Shown here in pieces: positions 23,032 through 30,116 of a stretch of DNA of 30,116 nucleotides. Position 1 is the stretch's first letter. Each line of letters starts with the position of its first letter. Made by a program: the position numbers and the translations under genes. The stretch covers positions 1 through 30,116 of the IMG/VR virus record IMGVR_UViG_3300009164_000240. The stretch is one strand, 5' to 3'. Source of the DNA: a virus. Under the pieces are notes generated by a model that saw nothing but the letters and a program-made list of their open reading frames with translations, was not told the origin of the DNA and did not search any database.

Positions 23032-23658
23032 GTGAAAAATTACCTAAGCGAACATTTGAATTTCGACCAAGCCAAGATTGTTTTGGAGAGCGAAGGTGAG
23101 GGCGACGTAAAGTCGCTACACATGAATGGTATCTGTATCCAGGGTGATATCCGAAATCAGAACCAGCGTGTTTATTCTTCTCAAGAAATTGGCAGGGCTG
23201 TCAAGACGCTCAACGAACAGATCGAAGGTGGATATTCAGTTTGCGGGGAATTAGATCATCCGGCGGATTTAAAAATAAATCTAGATCGTGTTAGTCATAT
23301 GATTACCAAGATGTGGATGGACGGTCCTAACGGCTACGGAAAACTTAAAATAATCCCGACTCCAATGGGTCAATTAGTGACCACAATGTTGCAGTCGGGT
23401 GTTAAGTTAGGTGTATCAAGCAGGGGTTCTGGTGAAGTAGACGGCGATGGTAATGTCAAAGGTTTTGAGATTATCACTGTTGATATTGTAGCGCAACCTT
23501 CCGCCCCGGGAGCATACCCAACACCAGTATACGAACATTTAATGAATACATTAGGTGGAAATAAGGCATATAAAATAGCACAAGAAGTTCAAGGCGACCC
23601 TAAGGCACAGAAATACCTAGCAGAGAGTCTGATGAGAATCATCAGAGGTCTCAAATAA
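23032..23658 (+). CDS. 21: Prohead core protease gp21
   Basis: This is the serine protease that matures the head by cutting scaffold and capsid proteins. Family motifs are IQGDIRNQNQRVYSS near residues 36-50, GELDHPADLKIN with the catalytic histidine at about H76, and GVKLGVSSRGSG with the catalytic serine at S129 or S130. A PSAPGAYPTP segment matches the T4-type 'GPSAPDA'. The length (208) agrees with T4 gp21 (212). The start is a GTG, 12 bases after the core gene, with a weak upstream site, which may limit the amount made. Confidence 0.93.
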   Translation: MKNYLSEHLNFDQAKIVLESEGEGDVKSLHMNGICIQGDIRNQNQRVYSSQEIGRAVKTLNEQIEGGYSVCGELDHPADLKINLDRVSHMITKMWMDGPNGYGKLKIIPTPMGQLVTTMLQSGVKLGVSSRGSGEVDGDGNVKGFEIITVDIVAQPSAPGAYPTPVYEHLMNTLGGNKAYKIAQEVQGDPKAQKYLAESLMRIIRGLK

Positions 23659-23673
23659 CAGTAGGAGAATCAC

Positions 23674-24765
23674 ATGCTAGACATCGTAAAACAATTGTTT
23701 GAGAACAATGTGATTTCCGAAGAAATCAAATCGGAAATTGAAAACAGCTGGTCACAGCGAATTCAAGAAAACCGTGAACAAGTCACAGCAACACTTCGTG
23801 AAGAATTTGCTCAGAAGTATGAGCACGATAAAAATACAATGGTCGAAGCCGTAGAATCCATGTTAACAGACCGCTTACAAGCGGAGTTAGGTGAATTGGC
23901 TGAAGATCGTCAAACTTTAATCGACGCAAAAGCACGTTACGCAGCTAAGATGGGTCAAGATTCCACCGCAATGGAATCTTTTATCTTGAATAATCTACGT
24001 AAAGAACTTAGCGAACTACACGAAGATCGTAAGGCAGTTGCAAATAATGTTGCAAAATTAGAATCTTTTATTGTGGATGCACTAGCGAAAGAAATCGCAG
24101 AATTCCACTCTGACAAACAAGACTTAGCTGAAACTAAAGTCAAATTGGTTCGCGAAAGCAGAGCCAAGTTTGAAACAATTAAGAAAGATTTTATTCAGCG
24201 TTCAGCAAAAATCGTTCAGGAAACAGTCGCAAAAGGACTTAAATCTGAAATGGTTCAGCTACGTGAAGACATTGATGCTGCCCGTAGAAACGACTTTGGT
24301 CGCAGAATTTTTGAATCGTTTGCTAGCGAATACGCTGCAAGTCATCTCAATGAGAAATCAGAAACAGTTAAACTTATAAAAGCATTTGCCGTAAAAGAGC
24401 AAGAGCTTGAGCAAGCTGCAAAGATTGTTGCAGAGTCACAAAAGTTAGTAGAAAGTAAGAATGCAGAATTACGCATCGCAAGAGATATGGCAACTCGCAA
24501 GGAAGTTATGGGCGAATTGTTAGGGCCATTGGGCGGCGACAAGCGTGTAGTAATGAAAGAATTACTAGAAAGTGTTCAGACAGAAAAATTACGTAATGCT
24601 TACGACAAGTATCTACCATCAGTAATGAATGGTGCGGCACCGGCGAAGAAAGCACTTACAGAAGGCAAAGAAATTACAGGCGATAAGAAGGCACAACAAC
24701 TCAGTGGTGAGGAAAAAACCGCTGAAATTTTTGACATCCGCAGGCTTGCGGGACTTAAAGTTTAA
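23674..24765 (+). CDS. 22: Prohead core scaffold protein gp22
   Basis: This is the main internal scaffold around which the capsid shell assembles and which is later degraded by gp21. The 363-residue protein is almost wholly helical and coiled-coil-like: MLDIVKQLFENNVISEEIKS at the start, then heptad-rich ELxEDRxTL segments, ending FDIRRLAGLKV. T4 gp22 has 269 residues. Possible protease sites of the L/I-x-E type occur near the end (KALTEGKEI). A strong AGGAG site precedes the ATG. It lies between protease and capsid genes, the usual order. Confidence 0.9.
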   Translation: MLDIVKQLFENNVISEEIKSEIENSWSQRIQENREQVTATLREEFAQKYEHDKNTMVEAVESMLTDRLQAELGELAEDRQTLIDAKARYAAKMGQDSTAMESFILNNLRKELSELHEDRKAVANNVAKLESFIVDALAKEIAEFHSDKQDLAETKVKLVRESRAKFETIKKDFIQRSAKIVQETVAKGLKSEMVQLREDIDAARRNDFGRRIFESFASEYAASHLNEKSETVKLIKAFAVKEQELEQAAKIVAESQKLVESKNAELRIARDMATRKEVMGELLGPLGGDKRVVMKELLESVQTEKLRNAYDKYLPSVMNGAAPAKKALTEGKEITGDKKAQQLSGEEKTAEIFDIRRLAGLKV

Positions 24766-24776
24766 GGAGAACTACA

Positions 24777-25949
24777 ATGTCACAACTACTCGAGTCACGC
24801 TGGTCGGAAACCAAAGAGGCACTATTAGAAGGCCTAAATGGTAACAAGCGTACAGTTATGGCTACTACTCTGGAAAATACCCGCAAGTATTTGGCAGAAA
24901 GTGCTACTGCTGGAGCTACATCCGCCGGCAACGTTGCAACACTTAACCGTGTTATTCTACCCGTCATCCGACGTGTAATGCCAACCGTTATCGCTAACGA
25001 GTTGGTAGGTGTCCAGCCTATGACTGGACCAGTTGGTCAAATTCACACTCTACGTGTACGCTATGCAGATAGCTTCACAGGTAGCGCAGGTGGATCTGCC
25101 ACTGCAGGTGAAGAAGCATTAAGCCCATTCAAAATCGCAGAAGGCTATTCTGGTAACACAAGCGGCAAAGCTGACGCTACTGCTGCTAAAGAAGGCGCTG
25201 CTGGTAACAGAATGAGCATCCAAATCTTGAAACAAACCGTCGAAGCTAAGACACGTAAATTGTCTGCTCGTTGGACTTTCGAGGCTGCTCAAGATGCACA
25301 AGCCCAACAAGGCATTGACATCGAAGCAGAAATTATGGCTGCTTTGGCACAAGAAATTACTGCTGAAATCGACCAAGAAGTTCTACGTAGCTTGGCTACA
25401 TTAGCTTCTGGTGCTGGTAACACAGTAGCATACGATCAGACAGCAGTGTCTGGTACAGCTACATTCGTTGGTGACGAGCATGCCGCATTGGCAGTTGCTA
25501 TCAACCGTGTATCTAACACAATCGCTCAACGCACACGTCGTGGTGCAGGTAACTGGGCAGTTGTTTCCCCAACAGCATTGACAATTCTACAAAGTGCTAC
25601 AACTTCTGCGTTCGCAAGAACAACAGAAGGTACATTCGAAGCACCTACAAACACTAAGTTTGTTGGTACATTGAATAGCGCAATGAAGATCTATGTTAAC
25701 ACATATGCTGATGATGATACAGTTCTAGTTGGTTTCAAAGGCTCTTCTGAGTCTGATGCAGCAGCATTCTATTGCCCATACATTCCATTGATGAGCAGTG
25801 GTGTTGTTCTTGATCCATCTACTTTCGAACCAGTCGTTTCATTCATGACACGTTATGGTTATGTTGAGTTAACAAACACAGCATCTTCTCTAGGTAACGC
25901 AGCTGACTACCTAGGTCGCGTAACAGTAGCAGGTGCATCATTTACCTAA
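24777..25949 (+). CDS. 23: Major capsid protein gp23
   Basis: This is the HK97-fold shell protein. The 390-residue sequence has typical gp23 segments: LPVIRRVMPTVIANELVGVQ, then PMTGPVGQIHTLRVRYADSF, TRKLSARWTFEAAQDAQAQQ, and RRGAGNWAVVSPTAL. The N-terminal pro-part fits cleavage after YLAE (E41) before SATAG, by analogy with the I-A-E site (E65) of T4 gp23. The mature protein would be about 349 residues. It is clearly shorter than T4 gp23 (521), mainly through a shorter insertion region. A strong AAGGAG site and a downstream terminator mark a highly expressed gene, and the codon use looks more polished than that of its neighbours. Confidence 0.96.
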   Translation: MSQLLESRWSETKEALLEGLNGNKRTVMATTLENTRKYLAESATAGATSAGNVATLNRVILPVIRRVMPTVIANELVGVQPMTGPVGQIHTLRVRYADSFTGSAGGSATAGEEALSPFKIAEGYSGNTSGKADATAAKEGAAGNRMSIQILKQTVEAKTRKLSARWTFEAAQDAQAQQGIDIEAEIMAALAQEITAEIDQEVLRSLATLASGAGNTVAYDQTAVSGTATFVGDEHAALAVAINRVSNTIAQRTRRGAGNWAVVSPTALTILQSATTSAFARTTEGTFEAPTNTKFVGTLNSAMKIYVNTYADDDTVLVGFKGSSESDAAAFYCPYIPLMSSGVVLDPSTFEPVVSFMTRYGYVELTNTASSLGNAADYLGRVTVAGASFT

Positions 25950-25970
25950 TCTAAAAATTAGGTTAAAGTC

Positions 25971-25994
25971 AAAAAGGACCTTCGGGTCCTTTTT
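25971..25994 (+). terminator. Intrinsic terminator after the capsid gene
   Basis: GGACC-TTCG-GGTCC with a C(UUCG)G tetraloop is followed by TTTTT and preceded by AAAAA, so it may work in both directions. It lies 21 bases after the gp23 stop. Confidence 0.95.
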
Positions 25995-26000
25995 GTTTGA

Positions 26001-26008
26001 CTTAAATA
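26001..26008 (+). promoter_or_regulatory. Late-promoter-like box CTTAAATA
   Basis: This box lies between the capsid terminator and the ATG at 26017. Since the terminator blocks read-through, the next gene needs its own promoter, which supports use of this box. The leader would be only a few bases. Confidence 0.45.
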
Positions 26009-26016
26009 TCTAAGTT

Positions 26017-26286
26017 ATGCAAATAGAAAGCGATAAAGATTTTCAACAACTACGTAATCAATTTAATGCGTGGCGTAGTCGATTTCCTATGTTTACTCAT
26101 GATGTACGTCAAATTGAAAAAATTATAGATTTTCACATACAACAGCACAGTAAAATTATGGTGTTGTATAGACAAACACACAACAAAAGTTATCTAGAAA
26201 AAGCCCAATTAGAAATAGATGCTATCAATCAAGTTATAGCTACAGTGGAAAAATTGGAGTTAGTGGCTATGCTGAGTCGCGGATAA
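26017..26286 (+). CDS. Small helical protein of unknown function
   Basis: This is an 89-residue, wholly helical-looking protein (FQQLRNQFNAWRSRFPMFTH, then DFHIQQHSKIMVLYRQTHNK and a closing IATVEKLELVAMLSRG). I do not recognise a family. No Shine-Dalgarno site is visible before the ATG, and a late-promoter-like box ends 8 bases upstream, so it may be translated from a nearly leaderless message. It stands alone between a terminator and the next promoter-like box. Confidence 0.6.
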   Translation: MQIESDKDFQQLRNQFNAWRSRFPMFTHDVRQIEKIIDFHIQQHSKIMVLYRQTHNKSYLEKAQLEIDAINQVIATVEKLELVAMLSRG

Positions 26287-26289
26287 ATA
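26282..26289 (+). promoter_or_regulatory. Late-promoter-like box GATAAATA for the structural gene at 26361
   Basis: GATAAATA overlaps the stop of the previous gene and is one base from the late consensus. The leader of about 60 nt holds a GC-rich hairpin (GCGCGG/CCGTGC at 26308-26324, including one G.U pair) and an AGGAG site. Confidence 0.5.
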
Positions 26290-26360
26290 AAGTATCTAGA
26301 AATGATTGCGCGGCGCCACCGTGCAGGACCTAGAACGTCACTCAACCAGGAGAAAATCAA

Positions 26361-26876
26361 ATGGCAAATAAAGTAAATAACCGATATTTCGGTCAAACAG
26401 GCTCAGCAGCAACACCTACAATCCCAATCAGAGTCTACAACGGTTCTGCAAAAGAAGGTTATATTGTAGATCAAAAAGGCGCACGTAGATTTAAATGCGC
26501 AGACGATACAACAGTTAACGACGAAGATATGGTCGTTGGAGCACAGTATGTTATTGTATCAGCAGGTAATACTGATTGGGCAGCATGCGGAGCAGTAGAT
26601 AACAAAGTTGGTAGAATATTCACAGCTACCGCAGCAGGCAGCGGAACTGGTACTGCATATCGGGTCATCACAGCTAAACTAGTACAAGGTACTAACAGCG
26701 ATCCAACAGTGGCTAATACAGCTACCCTAGTTGGTATTAGTAGAAATGGAACCGGTGATCCTGTAGTTTTAAGAAAATTAAATTATAGAACAGCGTCTGA
26801 CTTTAACGGCAATCGTTACAAGTGGACACTAAGCGACGACTCTACACAAACTTTGATTCTTTTAACAGCAATCTAA
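26361..26876 (+). CDS. Putative virion structural protein
   Basis: This is a 171-residue, beta-rich protein. It contains a segment seen in many phage surface proteins from memory: AQYVIVSAGNTDWAACGAVD, then VGRIFTATAAGSGTGTAY. The N-terminus (NNRYFGQTGSAATPTIPIRV) and a C-terminal RYKWTLSDDS support an extracellular beta-sandwich type. A good AGGAG site precedes it. Possible roles are capsid decoration or tail/neck fibre part; the sequence does not decide. Confidence 0.65.
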   Translation: MANKVNNRYFGQTGSAATPTIPIRVYNGSAKEGYIVDQKGARRFKCADDTTVNDEDMVVGAQYVIVSAGNTDWAACGAVDNKVGRIFTATAAGSGTGTAYRVITAKLVQGTNSDPTVANTATLVGISRNGTGDPVVLRKLNYRTASDFNGNRYKWTLSDDSTQTLILLTAI

Positions 26877-26890
26877 TCTAGGATTTTAGC

Positions 26891-27904
26891 ATGGGACAGT
26901 TTTTTCAAGTAAATGGTGATTACAACATCAAGACTAGTGAAGGGTCGACAATTACCCTTGACACGGGTCCAGGTGTTGGTAATACCAGAGTCACTGGAAA
27001 TTTAGTAGTCGAAGGTGATACTTTATATGTCTCAGTTGAAAATTTAAATGTAGACGATAACATAATTACAGTTAACTATGGTGAAAGCCCAACACATGCT
27101 GGGGTAACTTTACGTTACTCTGGCATTGAAGTTGAGAGAGGTTCGTTAACTAATGTATCGCTATTGTGGGACGAGAATGATGCTAGTTGGAATTTTAAAG
27201 AAGGTGACGGCTATGCTTCAAGTCGATTACGAATAACAGAAATTTTAACAAGTTCCGATACTCCAAATCCAATAACAAGTCGAGAAGGTGATCTAACCCT
27301 CATCGGCACCGGTTCTGGAGTTGTGTCAGTTAAAGGTACTACAGCCTATGAATTGCAAGTAACAGACGATGACGATATTCCAAATAAAGCCTATGTTGAT
27401 AATGCTATTCAAACAAATCCTACGTTTCAAATTTTAAGAAGCAACACTAGAACTGTTGCTTTTGATATTGACAATCCAGTTGATCCTGGATTATTCCCAG
27501 TCGGTCCGTACTTTGTACAACCACCTGAAAGTTTAGTAGCTATAGTTGTTAATGATTCAATCATAAGTCAATTTTATAACAATAGAGTGCAGATCGGGCA
27601 ATTTATTTTCCAAGGAGAGGACCCTACTCCTGTAAATCCTTTAATCCCAGATGCAGCAGTAATTCAAACATTAAATACTAATGCTAACATTAAGTTAGAA
27701 ACTAACGGTACTGGAAAAGTAGAAATTACTTATGCCCTCCAACTTAACAATAATGGATCAACTCCAGCCAGTGTTGCTGGTAGTAGCTTAGTCTATGGGG
27801 GCACTGTAGGAGTAGGCACAACTGGATTGTATGTTGCAAATACTTCAAAAACAGACGAACTAATAAGTAAAAACAAGGCTCTTGTTTTTAGCATGATATT
27901 TTAA
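26891..27904 (+). CDS. Fibre-like virion structural protein
   Basis: This is a 337-residue, beta-rich protein. The N-terminal part TRVTGNLVVEGDTLYVSVEN, followed by LNVDDNIITVNYGE, is a common pattern of tail-fibre and neck-fibre proteins in environmental T4-like phages. A DDDDIPNKAYVDNAI segment is the 'xxxKAYVDxxI' motif of phage fibres. It lies 14 bases after the preceding gene and heads a run of small structural genes. The attachment site in the virion is unknown. Confidence 0.65.
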   Translation: MGQFFQVNGDYNIKTSEGSTITLDTGPGVGNTRVTGNLVVEGDTLYVSVENLNVDDNIITVNYGESPTHAGVTLRYSGIEVERGSLTNVSLLWDENDASWNFKEGDGYASSRLRITEILTSSDTPNPITSREGDLTLIGTGSGVVSVKGTTAYELQVTDDDDIPNKAYVDNAIQTNPTFQILRSNTRTVAFDIDNPVDPGLFPVGPYFVQPPESLVAIVVNDSIISQFYNNRVQIGQFIFQGEDPTPVNPLIPDAAVIQTLNTNANIKLETNGTGKVEITYALQLNNNGSTPASVAGSSLVYGGTVGVGTTGLYVANTSKTDELISKNKALVFSMIF

Positions 27905-27914
27905 GAGATAAACG

Positions 27915-28298
27915 ATGATATACAGCACACGACTAACAACTTCAGGAGACACGTTAGTGTTCACTAGCACTAGTACAGGAGCACCAGTTGGCGCTGGCGT
28001 TACTGCACAAGACAATGCAATTACAAATATTATTGTATGTAATACTGGAACCCCTGACCTAACAGATGAAACTGTTAATAGTTGCACACTAACATTAAAT
28101 TTAGTAGCAGCCGGCGCAGTAAGCTCAGCTACAAATACCATTGTTAAAAATTTAATTGTACCAGCTGGCGAAACTGTATTTTTTAGCGACGAACGAATCG
28201 TACTAAAAGGTGCATCTGGATATGGAACTGATTCTATACGTGCCACTGCCAGCACTAGCAATCTTTTAAGTATTACTGTGAGTGCATTGCAGGTATGA
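27915..28298 (+). CDS. Small beta-rich structural protein
   Basis: This is a 127-residue protein made of short Thr/Ser/Val-rich strands (SGDTLVFTSTSTGAPVGAGV, then LTLNLVAAGAVSSATNTIVK), with an NLIVPAGETVFFSDERIVLK segment that resembles baseplate/fibre-associated proteins of marine phages. Its last codon overlaps the next start (ATGA), so translation is coupled. The function is otherwise unknown. Confidence 0.6.
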   Translation: MIYSTRLTTSGDTLVFTSTSTGAPVGAGVTAQDNAITNIIVCNTGTPDLTDETVNSCTLTLNLVAAGAVSSATNTIVKNLIVPAGETVFFSDERIVLKGASGYGTDSIRATASTSNLLSITVSALQV

Positions 28299-28798
28299 GA
28301 TTCCTAAAACAGAAAACTCTCAGCAAGTATAGTCCCAGTGACAATGCTCTGTTTACCAATCATTATGGCCGTGCTGTAATGGATCTTACTGGAGGTCTTC
28401 GACTTCCTAAAGGCACAACAGCAGAACGTCCACAGGCTGCAGGTGTACGAAATCCAAACGGTGCTAACGGATTTATTAGATATAACACCACTACAAAATC
28501 TATAGAAGCATTGATAGATGGAGTGTGGGAAGTAGTAAGAGCACCTGGCGCAACAGCCATTACAAAAGAAACATGGGGTCCAGGAAACGATGTAGAAACA
28601 ACGTTCGGACCTTTGATAAAAATTCCTAGTTCCGAAAATAACATAATTGTATTAGTTGAAAACGTGATGCAAATTTCTGATACCAACTTTAATTTAGTTT
28701 ATGATTATCTAGGTACACCTGGTGATACTAGGATTGTATTCACTAGTGCTGTTCCTACAGATAAAAATGTAACTATATTTTACGGTTATGCTGATTAA
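28295..28798 (+). CDS. Fibre-like structural protein
   Basis: This is a 167-residue protein. The segment LPKGTTAERP...GFIRYNTTTKSIEALIDGVW is the 'GxxRYNxxxxxxExxxGxW' motif found near the ends of many phage fibre proteins. A second half (NNIIVLVENVMQISDTNFNL, then DTRIVFTSAVPTDKNVTIFY) is of the beta type seen in virion-associated proteins. The start ATG overlaps the previous stop. Confidence 0.65.
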   Translation: MRFLKQKTLSKYSPSDNALFTNHYGRAVMDLTGGLRLPKGTTAERPQAAGVRNPNGANGFIRYNTTTKSIEALIDGVWEVVRAPGATAITKETWGPGNDVETTFGPLIKIPSSENNIIVLVENVMQISDTNFNLVYDYLGTPGDTRIVFTSAVPTDKNVTIFYGYAD

Positions 28799-28800
28799 TT

Positions 28801-29877
28801 ATGAGTCAACTAGGAAGAATCTCAGGACCGTTATTAACTAATAACTTAGTTAGAAATGGATCACCACTAACATTTCGCAACGGACCTTTAGATGCTGATC
28901 TGTTATTCATCGGAGTAACTAACGATAGAATTGGTGTTAATACTACCGGTCCTGCGTATTCGTTACACGTTAACGGTGATACTAGTATAAACGGTGGTGT
29001 AATTATCAACGGTATTTCTGCCAAGGTAGGAAATGTAATTTTTAATACTAACGGCACAGTATCTAGTCAAGTTGGCCCGATTATTATTGAGCCAACTGGC
29101 GCCGATGCATATATTCAATACGGAAAAGTTTTAAATACCGCATTAGAAATTAAAGACAATTACATTAAATCAACTACTTTAAATACTGACATTGTACTAG
29201 ATGCAAATGCCGCAGGCAAAGTGTCATTTTTATCAGATACTACTGTAACAAACGGTCTACAAGTTAATGGTAACATAGGAGTGGATGGAGATGTTAGACT
29301 TGATGGAATGTTTTATGTTGGAGACAATCCATTAGATACTGTAGTTATTGCACCGGATTTTACGCAGTCAATTATTCCAGGCCAGAATAACACTTACAAT
29401 TTAGGTAAGACTGATAAAAAATGGGCAGAAGTAAATGTCCAAGCAATCGGTTCTTCGACAAATTTGTTAACAACTACCTTGCTAGTTAGCTATCAAACTT
29501 CGTATTCTGGTAATACAATTACAACGGTACAGAGTAACGAAGAGTTATCAATAACATCTAATAGTGGATCAGTTCAAATAGAAAGATTAACTATTAATCA
29601 AAGTACTATTGAGAATCTCAATAACACTCCGTTAACAATAACACATAACGGAAACGGACATTTAAAAATAAATGATTCTAATGGAATGGTTATTCCAGTG
29701 GGCAATACTAGTCAACGAGTTGGATCTGAAATTGGAGAAACTCGATGGAACAACCAAATTGGATATATGGAATGTTTCGACGGAACTGTGTGGCAAGTGG
29801 CCACCGGCGGTGGTATTGTTGTTACGGCAGCAGTCATGGAAGAACTTGGCAACGTTTATGCCCTCATGTTCGGCTAA
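28801..29877 (+). CDS. Fibre-like structural protein with GRISGPLL N-terminus
   Basis: This is a 358-residue protein. It starts SQLGRISGPLLTNNLVRNG, a short motif that recurs at the start of the next gene (30035), so the two are paralogous at least at their N-termini. The body is beta-helical in style (IGVNTTGPAYSLHVNGDTSI, then LQVNGNIGVDGDVRLDG). The end has the fibre motif ETRWNNQIGYMECFDGTVWQ. A shared N-terminus with differing bodies suggests a common attachment point on the virion. Confidence 0.7.
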   Translation: MSQLGRISGPLLTNNLVRNGSPLTFRNGPLDADLLFIGVTNDRIGVNTTGPAYSLHVNGDTSINGGVIINGISAKVGNVIFNTNGTVSSQVGPIIIEPTGADAYIQYGKVLNTALEIKDNYIKSTTLNTDIVLDANAAGKVSFLSDTTVTNGLQVNGNIGVDGDVRLDGMFYVGDNPLDTVVIAPDFTQSIIPGQNNTYNLGKTDKKWAEVNVQAIGSSTNLLTTTLLVSYQTSYSGNTITTVQSNEELSITSNSGSVQIERLTINQSTIENLNNTPLTITHNGNGHLKINDSNGMVIPVGNTSQRVGSEIGETRWNNQIGYMECFDGTVWQVATGGGIVVTAAVMEELGNVYALMFG

Positions 29878-29889
29878 ATCTCCAAAAAG

Positions 29890-29897
29890 ACTAAATA
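29890..29897 (+). promoter_or_regulatory. Late-promoter-like box ACTAAATA
   Basis: This box lies 3 bases before an ATG that opens a 24-codon frame (29901-29975). It differs from the late consensus at two positions. Confidence 0.25.
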
Positions 29898-29900
29898 CTA

Positions 29901-29975
29901 ATGATTACAGAAGATGACCAATTTTCTGTATGGTTAAACTGTGGTAAACCCGCAAAGAGCCTAAATAAAACTTAG
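29901..29975 (+). CDS. Possible 24-residue micro-protein
   Basis: This is a short frame (MITEDDQFSVWLNCGKPAKS and four further residues) in the gap between two fibre-like genes. It has no ribosome-binding site and begins right after a TAAATA box. There is no family evidence. It may be a chance frame in a leader region. Confidence 0.2.
   Translation: MITEDDQFSVWLNCGKPAKSLNKT
29960..29967 (+). promoter_or_regulatory. Late-promoter-like box CCTAAATA for the gene at 30035
   Basis: This box would give a leader of about 60 nt that contains a perfect 5-bp hairpin (CCGTG-AAA-CACGG, 30005-30017) and an AGGAG site. The leader design is like that of the gene at 26361. Confidence 0.4.
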
Positions 29976-30034
29976 GATGCGCACATAGGTGCAAAGGTGG
30001 TTAACCGTGAAACACGGGGTATTTAGGAGAGCAA

Positions 30035-30116
30035 ATGGCTATTGGTCGCATTTCAGGTCCGCTCTTAAAGAATAATCTTATCAGAGATGGTATAGATTTA
30101 GCCTTTGAGACCGACC
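30035..30116 (+). CDS. Fibre-like protein, N-terminus only (cut by window end)
   Basis: Only 27 codons are visible: MAIGRISGPLLKNNLIRDGI and a few more. They match the start of the gene at 28801 (GRISGPLLTNNLVRNG), so this is probably another fibre-type structural protein. An AGGAG site (30025-30029) lies 5 bases before the ATG. Confidence 0.65.
   Translation, partial: MAIGRISGPLLKNNLIRDGIDLAFETD

Overview
The window is part of the genome of a T4-superfamily contractile-tailed phage (myovirus). Recognisable T4-type genes are gp25, gp5, a gp27/gpD-like hub, gp53, a gp48/gp54-like tube protein, gp55, gp47, gp46, gp26 with a gp51-position partner, gp20, gp67-like, gp21, gp22 and gp23. The DNA is AT-rich. 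The small conserved genes between the T4 landmarks and the fibre-type structural genes after the capsid gene resemble the 'exo-T-even' phages of marine and freshwater bacteria (cyanophage or pelagiphage type) more than the coliphages. The host cannot be named from the sequence. I saw no tRNA, CRISPR array, insertion sequence or integrase.

Layout: (1) 1-5705, minus strand: a tightly packed baseplate operon read right to left (tube/baseplate protein, gp53, hub, gp5 spike, gp25), with 1-3 nt gaps between genes. (2) 5706-10125, plus strand: the late sigma factor gp55, the recombination nuclease pair gp47/gp46 (Mre11/Rad50-like), a small conserved gene and a GIY-YIG-type nuclease. (3) 10126-10657: about 530 nt without a credible gene but rich in hairpins, including a 14-bp stem with several G.U pairs that can form only in the plus-strand RNA; this is a candidate structured RNA. 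(4) 10658-13722, plus strand: two putative virion proteins, one with a long Ala/Pro-rich repeat, ending at a bidirectional terminator. (5) 13752-14821, minus strand: gp26 and a short downstream frame that appear to be joined by a -1 ribosomal frameshift at a T TTT TTC heptamer. (6) 14888-19462: a very large tape-measure-like protein with an embedded GH19 muralytic domain and a tandem repeat of exact 96-bp period. (7) 19474-25949: the head module (portal, small proteins, acidic core protein, protease, scaffold, major capsid), closed by a UUCG-loop terminator. (8) 26017-30116: small structural and fibre-like genes, the last one cut by the window end.

How it works together: gp55 should direct host RNA polymerase to late promoters, and TATAAATA-like boxes lie in front of most structural transcription units, including a divergent, crossed pair between gp26 and the tape measure gene. 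Portal, core proteins, scaffold and protease build the prohead. The protease then trims the capsid protein, probably after Glu41. The baseplate operon and tape measure build the tail. The gp5 homologue lacks an evident lysozyme domain while the tape measure carries a GH19 domain, so wall digestion during entry may have moved to the tape measure protein.
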